A stretch of 40,894 bases of DNA from Anaerolineae bacterium (lineage in GTDB: Bacteria > Chloroflexota > Anaerolineae > Aggregatilineales > Phototrophicaceae): the NCBI GenBank assembly GCA_019912965.1, contig JAIOHM010000123.1, positions 1 through 40,894 of the forward strand. The letters run 5' to 3'. Under the pieces are notes generated by a model. It saw only the letters and a list, made by a program, of their open reading frames with translations, did not search any database and was not told where the DNA came from. This document shows, piece after piece, positions 1 to 8,018 of the stretch (within the stretch, counting starts at the first letter, position 1; every line of letters starts with the position of its first letter). The translations under genes were made by a program, and so were the position numbers.

Positions 1-1
1 G

Positions 2-184
2 GATAAAGCGGGATACAAAGACACACCTGCGGAAAAGATCACCAGCACGGAATGGCCGCGTCCATCGCTGCCGCCCGCTTACAGCAGTTTGAGCAATCTG
101 GCGGCGCGGAGTTTGGGGATTACGCTGCGGCATTGGCAGGACGCGGTAGATGTTTTCCTGGCGAAAGAGAATCTGCTGAAATGA
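2..184 (+). CDS. rmlD: dTDP-4-dehydrorhamnose reductase, C-terminal fragment (gene starts upstream of window)
   Basis: Frame 2 is open from the left edge to a TGA at 182-184 and encodes about 60 residues. The translation carries a Pro-rich RPSLPPAYSSLSN stretch, then GITLRHWQDAVDVFL. This matches the usual end of RmlD/RfbD proteins, where a 'RPxxSxLdn' segment precedes a 'tG..l..W.eal..yl' helix. The family makes dTDP-L-rhamnose by NADPH-dependent reduction, feeding rhamnose into surface polysaccharide. The stop overlaps the next ATG (ATGA at 181-184), so it is probably translationally coupled to the Nudix gene. Only the tail is visible, so the catalytic YxxxK cannot be checked; the call rests on the C-terminal signature and the glycosyltransferase context. 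Confidence 0.75.
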   Translation, partial: DKAGYKDTPAEKITSTEWPRPSLPPAYSSLSNLAARSLGITLRHWQDAVDVFLAKENLLK

Positions 185-600
185 CGGAAGGGAAACAAAG
201 TATCCGCATCCGCGCCAGCATCGCAGTGGTTCAAGGGGGCAAAATACTGCTTGTGCCGCATTACTTCGCGGATGGTCGTCCGGTTGAGTGGTTTTTACCG
301 GGCGGGGGCGTCAAATATGGCGAGGCGGTACGATCAGCAGCGGTGCGGGAGTTCCAAGAGGAAACCGGGTTAGCAGTGGAATGTGGGGAACTGCTGGGCA
401 TCAGCGAACGAATTGAACCAGAAACGCCGTGGCATGGATTGACGATTGCGTTTCGCGGTGTGGTCACGGGCGGGGAGTTGGTGGCGGAGATGAGTAAATA
501 CAGCCAATATGGTGATAAAACGCCGAAATGGTTCACGCTGGATGAGATCAATAGGCTAACGTGCCAACCGCTGGAACTCATCCAAAAGGCGCTGGCATGA
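181..600 (+). CDS. Nudix hydrolase
   Basis: A 139-residue single-domain Nudix protein. The complete Nudix box is visible at about residues 42-64: G, five residues, E48, seven residues, then REFQEETGL (R56 E57, E60 E61). These residues bind Mg2+ and cleave a nucleoside diphosphate linked to another moiety. I chose the ATG at 181 (MTEGKQS) over the in-frame ATG at 52, because 52-180 codes for the rmlD tail in another frame and the ATGA overlap suggests coupling. The gene sits between a rhamnose-nucleotide enzyme and glycosyltransferases. Cleavage of a nucleotide sugar, as in GDP-mannose hydrolases, is therefore possible, but a generic (d)NTP or ADP-ribose pyrophosphatase cannot be excluded. The downstream stop overlaps the next start by four bases. 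Confidence 0.9.
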   Translation: MTEGKQSIRIRASIAVVQGGKILLVPHYFADGRPVEWFLPGGGVKYGEAVRSAAVREFQEETGLAVECGELLGISERIEPETPWHGLTIAFRGVVTGGELVAEMSKYSQYGDKTPKWFTLDEINRLTCQPLELIQKALA

Positions 601-1556
601 GTTCTTTGTTTTCCATCATTATCCCCAACTGGAACGGCGCGAAGTTTTTACCCACCTGTTTGGATGCACTCGCAAAACAGACTTATCCCACTATCGAAGT
701 GATTGTAGTGGATAATGCTTCGCAAGATGGTTCGCAAGCACTGATCCAAAAGCAGTATCCGACTGTAAAACTGATTGAACTGCCGGAAAATCGTGGTTTC
801 ACGGGTGCGTGTAATGCCGGGTTGGAGGCTGCGCAAGGCGAGTTCGTGACGTTGCTGAACAATGATACGGAAGTGGATGCTGGATGGGCGGCAGCGGTAG
901 TTGATGCCTTCCAGCAGCATACAGAAATCGGGATTGTCGCCAGCAAAATGCTGCTGTTCGAGAAGCGCGATCATATCCACACTGCCGGGGATTATTTCAC
1001 GGTGGATGGACGGGCAGGAAACCGGGGCGTGTGGCAGCAGGATGCGGGGCAATTCGATAAAGAGGAATATGTGTTCAGCGCGTGCGGCGGGTCTTCGGCT
1101 TATCGTCGCTCGATGCTGGACAAAATAGGTCTGCTGGATGACGATTTTTTCTTCTCGTTGGAAGATATTGATCTGGCGTGGCGGGCACAGTTGACGGGCT
1201 GGCGGTGTCTTTACACACCTAAAGCAATCGTGTACCATCATCTGTCGGCTACGGGCGGTGGGGTCACAGCCAGCTATTATGACGGACGCAATCTGATCTT
1301 TACGCTGGTCAAAAATTACCCCCCTGAGTTGTGGCGGAAGTATGGAAACCGGGTGCTGCGCGCCCAATTCCAATTGTTTTGGGAAGCCCTTCGGGCATGG
1401 CGTGGCGCGGCAGCGCGGGCACGTTTGCGCGGGATGTGGGCGGGCATCTGGCGGATACCGTTTGTGTGGCGGAAGCGCCGATCTATCCAACAGATGCGAA
1501 GTGTTTCGATTGAATATCTGGAGTCGGTGTTATGGCCGCCGCAAAGCAAGTTCTAA
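597..1556 (+). CDS. GT2 family glycosyltransferase (rhamnosyltransferase-like)
   Basis: A 319-residue GT-A fold enzyme. The N-terminus SIIIPNWNG (residues 6-14) is the typical first strand and nucleotide-binding loop of GT2 proteins. The acidic NNDTEVDAGW segment near residue 90 is the DXD-like metal site. The EDIDLAWR motif follows at about residue 200, as in WcaE/RfbN-type rhamnosyl- and galactosyltransferases. The C-terminus is Arg/Trp-rich and probably amphipathic, suggesting attachment to the inner membrane face. It is likely to add a sugar to a lipid-linked intermediate of the exopolysaccharide. The start is the ATG at 597, giving an ATGA overlap with the Nudix gene. An in-frame ATG at 561 only adds residues read from Nudix codons. 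The acceptor and sugar cannot be told from sequence. Confidence 0.9.
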   Translation: MSSLFSIIIPNWNGAKFLPTCLDALAKQTYPTIEVIVVDNASQDGSQALIQKQYPTVKLIELPENRGFTGACNAGLEAAQGEFVTLLNNDTEVDAGWAAAVVDAFQQHTEIGIVASKMLLFEKRDHIHTAGDYFTVDGRAGNRGVWQQDAGQFDKEEYVFSACGGSSAYRRSMLDKIGLLDDDFFFSLEDIDLAWRAQLTGWRCLYTPKAIVYHHLSATGGGVTASYYDGRNLIFTLVKNYPPELWRKYGNRVLRAQFQLFWEALRAWRGAAARARLRGMWAGIWRIPFVWRKRRSIQQMRSVSIEYLESVLWPPQSKF

Positions 1557-1575
1557 GTGCTAAGTTCCAAGTGCA
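1548..1575 (+). repeat. Four-copy heptamer tandem repeat at a gene junction
   Basis: Four consecutive heptamers AAGTTCT, AAGTGCT, AAGTTCC, AAGTGCA occur in a row. The stop of the upstream GT2 gene (TAA, 1554-1556) lies inside the first units. Such degenerate heptads look like the short tandem repeats found between genes in some bacteria. Because the repeat reads through the N-terminus implied by the ATG at 1532, it argues for a later start of the following gene. Confidence 0.7.
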
Positions 1576-1597
1576 AGGTCAGGAAATCCCTTCCCAA

Positions 1598-2401
1598 ATG
1601 GACAGTAGCACATCTAACCGAGGGAATGCATTGTCAGACGAAAAACACCCCCTGCTGTCGATTGTTATTCCAGCACATAATGAAGAAGCCCGTTTGCCCC
1701 CCAGTCTGGAAAAAATCGATACTTTTCTAAAAACGCAATCATTTGAGGCTGAAGTGATTGTAGTGGAAAATGGCAGCATTGACCGCACGGTTGAAGTAGC
1801 CGAGGAATTCGCCAAGACACATCCGTATGTGCGGGTGATCGAGGCGGCGGTGCGCGGCAAAGGTTTGGCGGTCAAGGTAGGGATGCTGGCGGCGCGGGGC
1901 GAATATCGCTTTATCTGTGACGCTGATCTTTCGATGCCGATTGAGGAAATTGTGCGTTTTCTGCCGCCGAACATCAATGGGCATGACGTGATTATCGCCA
2001 CACGCGAAGGGCCGGGGGCAAACCGGGTGGGCGAACCCTCTTACCGTCACTTCATCGGACGCATCAACAATCTGATTATTAAACTGACGGCTGTACGCGG
2101 TTTTGAAGATACACAATGTGGATTCAAGATGTTCAACCGCAAGGCCGCCGAAGATTTGTTCGGCGTGCAGCAGATGATCGGCATCGGGTTCGACATTGAA
2201 TTATTGTTCATCGCCAAACGGCGCGGCTATCACATCAAGGAAGTGCCGATTACGTGGTACTTTGACGCTGACAGCCGGATGCGTTTGGTGGGCGATTCGC
2301 TCAATCTGCTGGTCGAAATCTGGCAAATCCGCCGCAACTGGTATCGAGGGATATATGCCAAGAGGGAAGAACGCCAACCAGACCGCCAGCCTACAGTATG
2401 A
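1598..2401 (+). CDS. GT2 glycosyltransferase, dolichyl-phosphate beta-glucosyltransferase (Alg5)-like
   Basis: The protein has the hallmarks of the DPG_synthase subgroup of GT2: LSIVIPAHNEEARLP at the N-terminus, VVENGSIDRT, the RGKGLAVKVGMLAARGEYRFICDADLS block with the DAD metal motif, and DTQCGFKMFNR further on. Enzymes of this group move glucose or another hexose from a nucleotide to a polyprenyl phosphate on the cytoplasmic face. That would supply the lipid-linked donor used by GT-C enzymes, which do occur at 18.3-21.4 kb. The reading frame is open back to an ATG at 1532, but that extension is encoded by heptamer repeats, so I favour 1598 (267 residues). No transmembrane domain is visible. 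The 3' end overlaps rnhB by 47 bases. Confidence 0.88.
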   Translation: MDSSTSNRGNALSDEKHPLLSIVIPAHNEEARLPPSLEKIDTFLKTQSFEAEVIVVENGSIDRTVEVAEEFAKTHPYVRVIEAAVRGKGLAVKVGMLAARGEYRFICDADLSMPIEEIVRFLPPNINGHDVIIATREGPGANRVGEPSYRHFIGRINNLIIKLTAVRGFEDTQCGFKMFNRKAAEDLFGVQQMIGIGFDIELLFIAKRRGYHIKEVPITWYFDADSRMRLVGDSLNLLVEIWQIRRNWYRGIYAKREERQPDRQPTV

Positions 2402-3002
2402 GCATCAATACTGGAAAAGCGGCTGCCACAAAATTATCGGTCTGGACGAGGTTGGACGCGGGACATGGGCTGGGCCAGTAGCTGCCGGGGCAGTTTGCCT
2501 GCCGATTGAGCGCAAAGATTTATCCAAGCTGCTGATCGGCGTCCGGGACAGTAAGCAGATGACTCCACGCCAACGGACAGCCCTCGTGGAGAATATCAAA
2601 ACTGTGGCGATTGGTTGGGGTGTGGGCAGCGCCAGCGCCGCCGAAATCGACCAATTGGGCATTGTCCCAGCAACGAAACTGGCGATGCAGCGGGCGCTGG
2701 ATATGGCAAAAATTGAGCCAGACTGCCTGATGCTGGATTCGCTGGCATGGCCGGAGCAGAAAATTCCTCAAATCTGCATTGTCAAAGGTGATACTCTGTC
2801 ACTCAGCATTGCGGCTGCCAGCGTGATTGCTAAAGTATGGCGTGATGAATTCATGCGCGAACTGGATAAGGAATATCCCCAATACAGTTTCGGCATCCAC
2901 AAAGGTTATGGAACCGCCAAACATCAAGCAGCATTAAACGAATTCGGCCCTTCACCTATTCACCGTATGACCTTCGCCCCGCTGCACCGCTGGAAGGCCT
3001 GA
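2355..3002 (+). CDS. rnhB: Ribonuclease HII
   Basis: A 215-residue protein with the RNase HII signature GLDEVGRGTWAGPV (D31, E32), a third acid in CLMLDS (D128) and a fourth in SVIAKVWRD (D164). Together these form the DEDD metal site that nicks RNA in RNA-DNA duplexes and removes misincorporated ribonucleotides. The ATG at 2355 is preceded by GAGGG (2346-2350), four bases away, and lies inside the end of the preceding GT2 gene. The following GT4 gene starts three bases after the stop, so this housekeeping gene is embedded in a polysaccharide operon. The canonical DEAGRG is DEVGRG here, a mild substitution seen in functional enzymes. The longer in-frame opening from 2196 is only GT2 sequence in another frame. 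Confidence 0.95.
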   Translation: MPRGKNANQTASLQYEHQYWKSGCHKIIGLDEVGRGTWAGPVAAGAVCLPIERKDLSKLLIGVRDSKQMTPRQRTALVENIKTVAIGWGVGSASAAEIDQLGIVPATKLAMQRALDMAKIEPDCLMLDSLAWPEQKIPQICIVKGDTLSLSIAAASVIAKVWRDEFMRELDKEYPQYSFGIHKGYGTAKHQAALNEFGPSPIHRMTFAPLHRWKA

Positions 3003-3005
3003 AGC

Positions 3006-4121
3006 GTGAAATTAGCTCTTGTTCATGATTGGCTGAACCAGATCGGCGGGGCAGAAGATGTGCTGGAAACGCTGGTCAATCTGTATCCCGAAAGTCCACT
3101 TTATACCAGCATTTATGCGCCGGAGATTATGCCGGAACGCTATCGGCAGTGGGATATTCGCACCCAATGGATAGACCGGATGCCGGGTATTCATAGCCAT
3201 CATCAGCCGTATTTGCCTCTGTATCCACTGGCGTGGGGCGGTTTGGATTTATCGGCTTATGATGTGGTGTTGAGCAACAAAAGTGGATTCTGTCATGGCT
3301 TGAAAGCCGGGGAAAACACGCTGCATATTTGCTACTGCCTCGCACCGACGCGGTATGTCTGGCAGTTGGACAGCTACATTGCCCGCGAGGGATTTGGCGG
3401 GGTGGTACAGTTTGGTTTACGTCCGTTAGTGGCAGCACTGCGCCGATGGGATTATGCGGCTGCCCAACGGGTGAATTATTTCATCGCCATCTCGACAGAA
3501 ATTCAGGAACGCATCCAGACCTATTACAACCGCGATTCAGTCATCATTTATCCACCCGTGGATACGTCGCGTTTTCAGCCGACATCGGAAGTAGGGGATT
3601 ATTTCCTGATCGTCTCGCGGTTGATTCCGTATAAGCGGATTGATCTGGCGGTTCAGGCGGCGACGCGGTTGGGTTTACCGTTGAAGATCGGCGGCAAGGG
3701 GCGTGATATGGAACGACTACAAGCGATGGCCGGGCCGACGGTTGAGTTTTTAGGTTATGTTCCGGATGATGAACTGCCGGGGTTGATGGCGGGGTGCAAA
3801 GCATTTCTGTTCCCCGGACTGGAAGATTTCGGCATAACGCCAGTACAGGCGCAGGCGGCAGGACGGCCAGTGATCGCGTTCGGGGGCGGTGGGGCACTGG
3901 ATACCGTCATCCCCGGTAAAACAGGTGAATTATTTTATGAGATGACGGTGGATAGCCTAGCAACGGTGATGCAGCACTTTAACGCCGACAAGTATGATCC
4001 GGCGGCTATCCGTGCTCATGCGCTGCAATTTGATACACAAGTGTTTAATCAGCAAATCAGCGCGTTCGTTGAAGAAAAATGGGCAGCATTTCAAACTCAA
4101 GATGAATTGGTGAGGACTTAA
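3006..4121 (+). CDS. GT4 family glycosyltransferase (WbaZ-like)
   Basis: A 371-residue GT-B fold enzyme starting with GTG at 3006, with GGAAGG about ten bases upstream. The N-terminus (ALVHDWLNQIGGAEDVLE) and the CYCLAPTRYVW segment are typical of WbaZ-type mannosyl/rhamnosyltransferases. The C-terminal nucleotide-sugar domain carries SRLIPYKRIDLAVQA, IGGKGRD and the EX7E region EDFGITPVQAQAAGRPV. The second glutamate of EX7E is glutamine here (residue 281, CAG at 3846-3848), while the first (E273) is kept. That position normally contacts the nucleotide ribose, so the change may alter donor affinity. The gene lies three bases from rnhB and three bases from the Wzz-like gene, consistent with one operon. 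Confidence 0.9.
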   Translation: MKLALVHDWLNQIGGAEDVLETLVNLYPESPLYTSIYAPEIMPERYRQWDIRTQWIDRMPGIHSHHQPYLPLYPLAWGGLDLSAYDVVLSNKSGFCHGLKAGENTLHICYCLAPTRYVWQLDSYIAREGFGGVVQFGLRPLVAALRRWDYAAAQRVNYFIAISTEIQERIQTYYNRDSVIIYPPVDTSRFQPTSEVGDYFLIVSRLIPYKRIDLAVQAATRLGLPLKIGGKGRDMERLQAMAGPTVEFLGYVPDDELPGLMAGCKAFLFPGLEDFGITPVQAQAAGRPVIAFGGGGALDTVIPGKTGELFYEMTVDSLATVMQHFNADKYDPAAIRAHALQFDTQVFNQQISAFVEEKWAAFQTQDELVRT

Positions 4122-4124
4122 CTG

Positions 4125-4805
4125 ATGGAACTCATGCTCGTTTTACGGGTGCTGCTACGCCGCTGGTGGCTGGTGGTTGTCCCGGTGGTGATCGTGGCGG
4201 CAATCGTTATTCCTGATTTTCTCAGCAATCGTTCGGCGATTTCGGGCGGCTATACGGTGTCGGTGCGGTACAGCGCGGCACAGGTGTTGGAAGCTATTCC
4301 GGGGCGCGATGGTGACTTTCAGGATGTGTGGCTGGCCTCAGAACTCACGGTCAATGCGCTCACGGATTGGGTACGGACGAGCAGTTTTGTTGAGGAAATC
4401 CGCAAAGCAACTGCTACACAGAATATCGAAATCAATACCGGGGCGCTGGCAATCGCGGCTGATAACCGACGCAGTGTGGGTGTGCTGTATCTGATATATC
4501 CCGATGAAGCAGTCCTGCAAAGCATTACTCAGGTGGCGATTGATGTTCTGAAAACCAAAGCGCAGGAATACTTTCCGCAGTTGGGTGGACAGGCCGCACA
4601 GGTAACCATTCTGGATACCCCGATTATTACCCCAGCCCCGCCACCTATTGCTAACCGATTTGCCCCGTTTATCCGATTGGGGCTTGGTTTGCTGTTCGGC
4701 ATGGGGCTGGCGTTTGTGGCGGAATATCTTGATCCGACGCTGCGCCGCCGGGAACAGCTTGAGGCATTGGGATTCAATGTGATCGCAACTCTTCCGCGCG
4801 AATGA
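4125..4805 (+). CDS. Wzz/YveK-like polysaccharide chain-length determinant protein
   Basis: A 226-residue membrane protein. A hydrophobic segment at about residues 14-31 follows a short basic N-terminus (LRVLLRRWW). An extracytoplasmic domain of roughly 150 residues follows, then a Pro-rich PAPPP stretch, a second transmembrane segment (about 184-204) and a short cytoplasmic tail EYLDPTLRRREQLEALG ending in VIATLPRE. This two-helix layout and the 'aeyldptlrs.eqle.lG.pvla.iP' tail are those of Wzz/Wzc-N chain-length regulators. These control polymer length during Wzy-dependent assembly. No BY-kinase is fused or adjacent, unlike YveK-YwqD pairs. It follows the GT4 gene after three bases. Confidence 0.82.
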   Translation: MELMLVLRVLLRRWWLVVVPVVIVAAIVIPDFLSNRSAISGGYTVSVRYSAAQVLEAIPGRDGDFQDVWLASELTVNALTDWVRTSSFVEEIRKATATQNIEINTGALAIAADNRRSVGVLYLIYPDEAVLQSITQVAIDVLKTKAQEYFPQLGGQAAQVTILDTPIITPAPPPIANRFAPFIRLGLGLLFGMGLAFVAEYLDPTLRRREQLEALGFNVIATLPRE

Positions 4806-4856
4806 CGGTATAGGGGTTATAACCGCCATGACGCCAAGCAAGAGAAGAGGAAAACA

Positions 4857-6893
4857 ATGTTGAAACACGGAATTGGTTTGCTGCTACTCAGTTGTTTATT
4901 ATGGATGCCATTTTCGCTAATGGCGCAGACGGTGGAGGGCAATCCTTACTATTGGGACGCCGCCGGGATAGGGCTAAGCTATCCAGCAGATTGGGATGAA
5001 CCCATTCCGATAAATGAAGATGGGCAGACCGTTCTTCAGATGGCGCAAACACTGGCTGATTCCCCCGATATTCGCCCACCGGGAATCCCGATCATCAATC
5101 TGGAACTGCTGATTGGCGATGATCTAATCGCGGACTTTACTCCACTGCTGCAACAAACACTGGACGAACTCGGTATCCCATTATCGGCAACTAATCCGAT
5201 TACGATGCTTGGAATAGAGGGTTTGGAAGCGACGGGAACGAGCGAGGATGAGCAGTTCTTTGGCATCGCGCGCGGGATACAACTTCCTGACAGCCAAGTG
5301 CTTATCATCAGTGGGCGTAGTTCAGCCGCACAGCAAGATATTTTCACCCCACAATTTACCAGCGTTGCCGACAGCCTGAGTCAAGGTGAAACCCCGGTCG
5401 TTTCAACTTCATCCGCGTATGGTGTGGTATGGAATGTGACGCGGACAGCAGCAGATGGCGAAACCGCATTCGTCAATCTGGTTGGTCTGACTTATGGCTC
5501 AAATGGCGTTCTGTACACAGTTGATTCGCTGGTGGGCGTGGTGGCAGTGGATGCTCAAAGCGGCGCAGTTGTGGCAACTTACCCGAACGAAAATCTGATA
5601 TTGCCATCGGATATTGCTGCTGCGCCAGATGGCACCGTTTATGTAGCGGACAGCCTATGCCAATGTGTTCTACCGCTAAATAGTGATGGCACATGGGGTG
5701 AGCCGATTGGCGGATTTGGTATCGGCGCGCCTCTCAGTCTGTCAGTGGGGAATGATGGGGCACTTTATGTTACCGATCAGACTGAGACTGATCTACAGGT
5801 GCGCGTTTTTCAGGATGGGAGTGAACGCCGTATTTTGCTGGGGAACGAGATTATCGCCCAACCGATTCTAAGTATAAATCCAGCAGGGCGGGTTTTGGGA
5901 TTAACACCAGATGGGCAAGTCTGGGTACTGGAAGGCGAAACCTTCACCTTGAGCAATATGCTGGATGTGGCTGATCTGGTGGTGAATGATTTCGCGACAA
6001 ATGATAACGGATTCGCGGTGGCTACTGACACACAAGGAGTGCTGCTTCTTGATGCTCAAGGGATTGTAGTCGATCAGTTAGGCCGGATCGTCGCCAATTA
6101 TCCGCTGCCGGGCGAGATGGTCAGCCCGCGCGGGTTAGCCAATGCCCCTGATGGAATGCTGTATATTGCCGACAGCGATGGCTCTTTTGGCGCAATTACG
6201 GCTATGAACACACGGGTAATGGAAGGACGAGTCGGGGCTACGCTGCTCATTCCGGGCGTAGTAGTACAAGGGGCGCTTAATCCACAAATGGCCCAGCAGG
6301 ATTGGACATTGAATGGCGGTGCTGGACAGCGTGTCACCATTTCAGCCGTTGATTTGGGTGGCTCGATGGATGTCGCCCTGAAGTTGATTGCACCGGATGG
6401 AAGCGAAGAAACAACGAATGACGATCATGCATCGGGTGATTTACCGGGTTTACTGGATGCTCAAATTACCGATCACCTGCTGGCGACCAGCGGCACTTAT
6501 ACCATCCGCGTGGAACGGGTGGAAGGTGATGGCAGTTATCATCTGGCAGTCAGCACTGACCATCCGTTTGAACTCAGCCCCGATGGTGTAACCCAACTCA
6601 ATGGGACGCTGGCAGATGCATTGCCCTCTCAGCGGTGGGTATTCCAAGGGCAAGCTGGTCAGATATTCACCATTACCATGCAAGCAGCAGGTGGAACGCT
6701 TGACCCCCTCCTCAGCCTGTATGCCGCAGACGGAACCTTAATCGAAGAAAATGACGACGCGGCAGATACGGCGATGGGGCGGAATGCTCAAATCGTCGGC
6801 GTGACGCTCCCAAGTGACGGCGTGTACTATCTGGATGCGCGGCGTTTTGAGGGCGAAGGCAGCTATAACATCGTGATGGTGGTTACAGCCTAA
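4857..6893 (+). CDS. Secreted beta-propeller protein with two PPC domains
   Basis: A 678-residue exported protein with a clear signal peptide (MLKHG, hydrophobic core, cleavage near LMAQT at about residue 24). Residues 190-450 contain repeats of the type GVLYTVDSL, GTVYVADSL, GALYVTDQT and GMLYIADSD, which are NHL/SMP-30-like propeller blades. Two copies of a bacterial pre-peptidase C-terminal (PPC) domain follow at about 465-560 and 585-678. Each contains the GQRVTI/GQIFTI, LLS-LYAADG, NDD and YTIRVERVEGDGSYHL-type pieces. PPC domains aid secretion or surface binding. No catalytic domain is recognisable, so it may be a structural or binding surface protein. GAGG (4847-4850) sits six bases before the ATG. 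It is the last gene of the + strand cluster. Confidence 0.8.
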   Translation: MLKHGIGLLLLSCLLWMPFSLMAQTVEGNPYYWDAAGIGLSYPADWDEPIPINEDGQTVLQMAQTLADSPDIRPPGIPIINLELLIGDDLIADFTPLLQQTLDELGIPLSATNPITMLGIEGLEATGTSEDEQFFGIARGIQLPDSQVLIISGRSSAAQQDIFTPQFTSVADSLSQGETPVVSTSSAYGVVWNVTRTAADGETAFVNLVGLTYGSNGVLYTVDSLVGVVAVDAQSGAVVATYPNENLILPSDIAAAPDGTVYVADSLCQCVLPLNSDGTWGEPIGGFGIGAPLSLSVGNDGALYVTDQTETDLQVRVFQDGSERRILLGNEIIAQPILSINPAGRVLGLTPDGQVWVLEGETFTLSNMLDVADLVVNDFATNDNGFAVATDTQGVLLLDAQGIVVDQLGRIVANYPLPGEMVSPRGLANAPDGMLYIADSDGSFGAITAMNTRVMEGRVGATLLIPGVVVQGALNPQMAQQDWTLNGGAGQRVTISAVDLGGSMDVALKLIAPDGSEETTNDDHASGDLPGLLDAQITDHLLATSGTYTIRVERVEGDGSYHLAVSTDHPFELSPDGVTQLNGTLADALPSQRWVFQGQAGQIFTITMQAAGGTLDPLLSLYAADGTLIEENDDAADTAMGRNAQIVGVTLPSDGVYYLDARRFEGEGSYNIVMVVTA

Positions 6894-6899
6894 ATCATC

Positions 6900-6918
6900 A
6901 GGGGGCACAAGGCCCCCT
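6900..6918. terminator. Hairpin between convergent genes
   Basis: A perfect 7-bp stem, AGGGGGC (6900-6906) and GCCCCCT (6912-6918), with a 5-base loop ACAAG. It begins seven bases after the stop of the secreted protein and ends just before the 3' end of the minus-strand gene at 6925. There is no U-tract on either side, so it may block exonucleases or stop transcription from both sides only partly. Confidence 0.6.
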
Positions 6919-6924
6919 ATCAAG

Positions 6925-7230
6925 CTAATCTGCACCAGTGTTCTGTTCCCGTTCAGCCATATAACGGGCGCGCAGTTCGTTCCGATGAAAATACCAGGCA
7001 ACCGCCAATGTTGCGCTGCTGAACAAACCGCCAACCAAAACACCGACGATGATGGCCTGAATGGCCAGATTATTCTGTGCCAGCGAAACCAGCGTCATCA
7101 AAATCATGCTGAGTACGATACTGACCGCCGCCGTTATTCCCGGCTTGAACCACTCGCGGCGAATAGAGAGATATGTGCCCGCCAGCACCAGTGCAAACAC
7201 GGCAAAAAGCAGCAGTGCAAATCCTTGCAT
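6925..7230 (-). CDS. Small integral membrane protein of unknown function
   Basis: A 101-residue protein with three predicted membrane segments: residues about 3-21 (ALLLFAVFALVLAGTYL), 31-50 (ITAAVSIVLSMILMTLV) and 58-80 (AIQAIIVGVLVGGLFSSATLAVAWYF). A charged cytoplasmic tail (HRNELRARYMAEREQN) follows. I do not recognise the family. It starts 16 bases after the stop of the cyclase gene on the same strand, so the two are probably co-transcribed. Hydropathy and strand context support a real gene; no function is assigned. Confidence 0.7.
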   Translation of the reverse strand: MQGFALLLFAVFALVLAGTYLSIRREWFKPGITAAVSIVLSMILMTLVSLAQNNLAIQAIIVGVLVGGLFSSATLAVAWYFHRNELRARYMAEREQNTGAD

Positions 7231-7246
7231 GGTTCAAGTCCTTCCC

Positions 7247-7870
7247 TTAAAGGGTGCGTAAAACAGCCCGCACGGGTGAGCCACAGGCCAAGTCGAGTTT
7301 TAGCGGCAGCGCAATGAGTTCATAATCCCCATCTGGCACGCCGCGCAGTTGTAGAGTCTCGATATTCACCATTCTATAACGGTTGAGCGTATGGTGACAC
7401 GTTAATTCTGTACTATCAAAAGCATCGACAGAAGGGGAGTCCAAACCGATTAATATAATTTTCAACCCCGCCAACCATTCGATCAATTCGACGCTTAGAT
7501 ATGGGAACACGGGCGGCCATTGGTCGTCTGGCAGGTCGCTCACCCAGCTATGAATAAGCAAACGTTCTGCCCCTTCCAGATTAACATGACCAAAATCCGC
7601 CGGGAAAAGCGGGCCTTCGCGTTTGCTGATAGTGACAACCCGCGCTTTGCCTGTATAGGACGATAATGGCATTTCGGCTGGATGCAGGCCGTCATCTTCA
7701 TAATGGTAGTAAGCATCGACATGAGTGCCTGTGTGGGCGCTCATGGTCAAGGTGGTTAGATTAACGGATGCACCCTCCGAGCGTTTGAGTATGGGTGTAA
7801 CGCTGTAGGCAGCATCCCCCGGCCAGACATGGAGTGTGGGTGAAACGGTGCGCGTGATGTCGTAGAGCAT
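7247..7870 (-). CDS. Cyclase family protein (KynB-like arylformamidase fold)
   Basis: A 207-residue protein with the metal-binding signature HTGTHVDAYYHY (HxGTHxDxxxH), typical of the cyclase/kynurenine formamidase superfamily, preceded by LYDITRTVSPTLHVWPGD. A second conserved block IILIGLDSPSVDAFDS precedes the C-terminal LIALPLKLDLACGSPVRAVL. KynB members hydrolyse N-formylkynurenine, while others open lactones or cyclic amides. No other tryptophan-degradation gene is nearby, so only the family is assigned. GGAG lies eight bases before the ATG. A TGnTACACT extended -10-like element occurs on this strand about 28 bases upstream (7898-7906). The gene is divergent from the SDR gene. Confidence 0.85.
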   Translation of the reverse strand: MLYDITRTVSPTLHVWPGDAAYSVTPILKRSEGASVNLTTLTMSAHTGTHVDAYYHYEDDGLHPAEMPLSSYTGKARVVTISKREGPLFPADFGHVNLEGAERLLIHSWVSDLPDDQWPPVFPYLSVELIEWLAGLKIILIGLDSPSVDAFDSTELTCHHTLNRYRMVNIETLQLRGVPDGDYELIALPLKLDLACGSPVRAVLRTL

Positions 7871-7964
7871 AGCAATTCTCCAGTGATCTATGAATCAGTG
7901 TAGCAGAGGTTGCCAGATTAGGGTTGTGGGTACAGAATAGAGCACTGTTAAGCGTTCATGACAA

Positions 7965-7993
7965 TTGACAATATTCTTCCAAAATGATACACT
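7965..7993 (+). promoter_or_regulatory. Sigma70-type promoter of the SDR gene
   Basis: TTGACA (7965-7970), 17 bases, then TACACT (7988-7993) with an extended TGA just before the -10. Predicted transcription starts near 8000, leaving a short leader with GGAG at 8006-8009 nine bases before the ATG at 8019. Confidence 0.6.
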
Positions 7994-8018
7994 TGTTCTA
8001 CACCCGGAGCATTCTTTC

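Noticed and set aside
648..1490. A 280-codon minus-strand reading frame opposite the GT2 gene
   Set aside because: It is antisense to a clear GT2 enzyme, rich in Arg/Cys/His/Pro as expected for a shadow frame, and has no recognisable domain.
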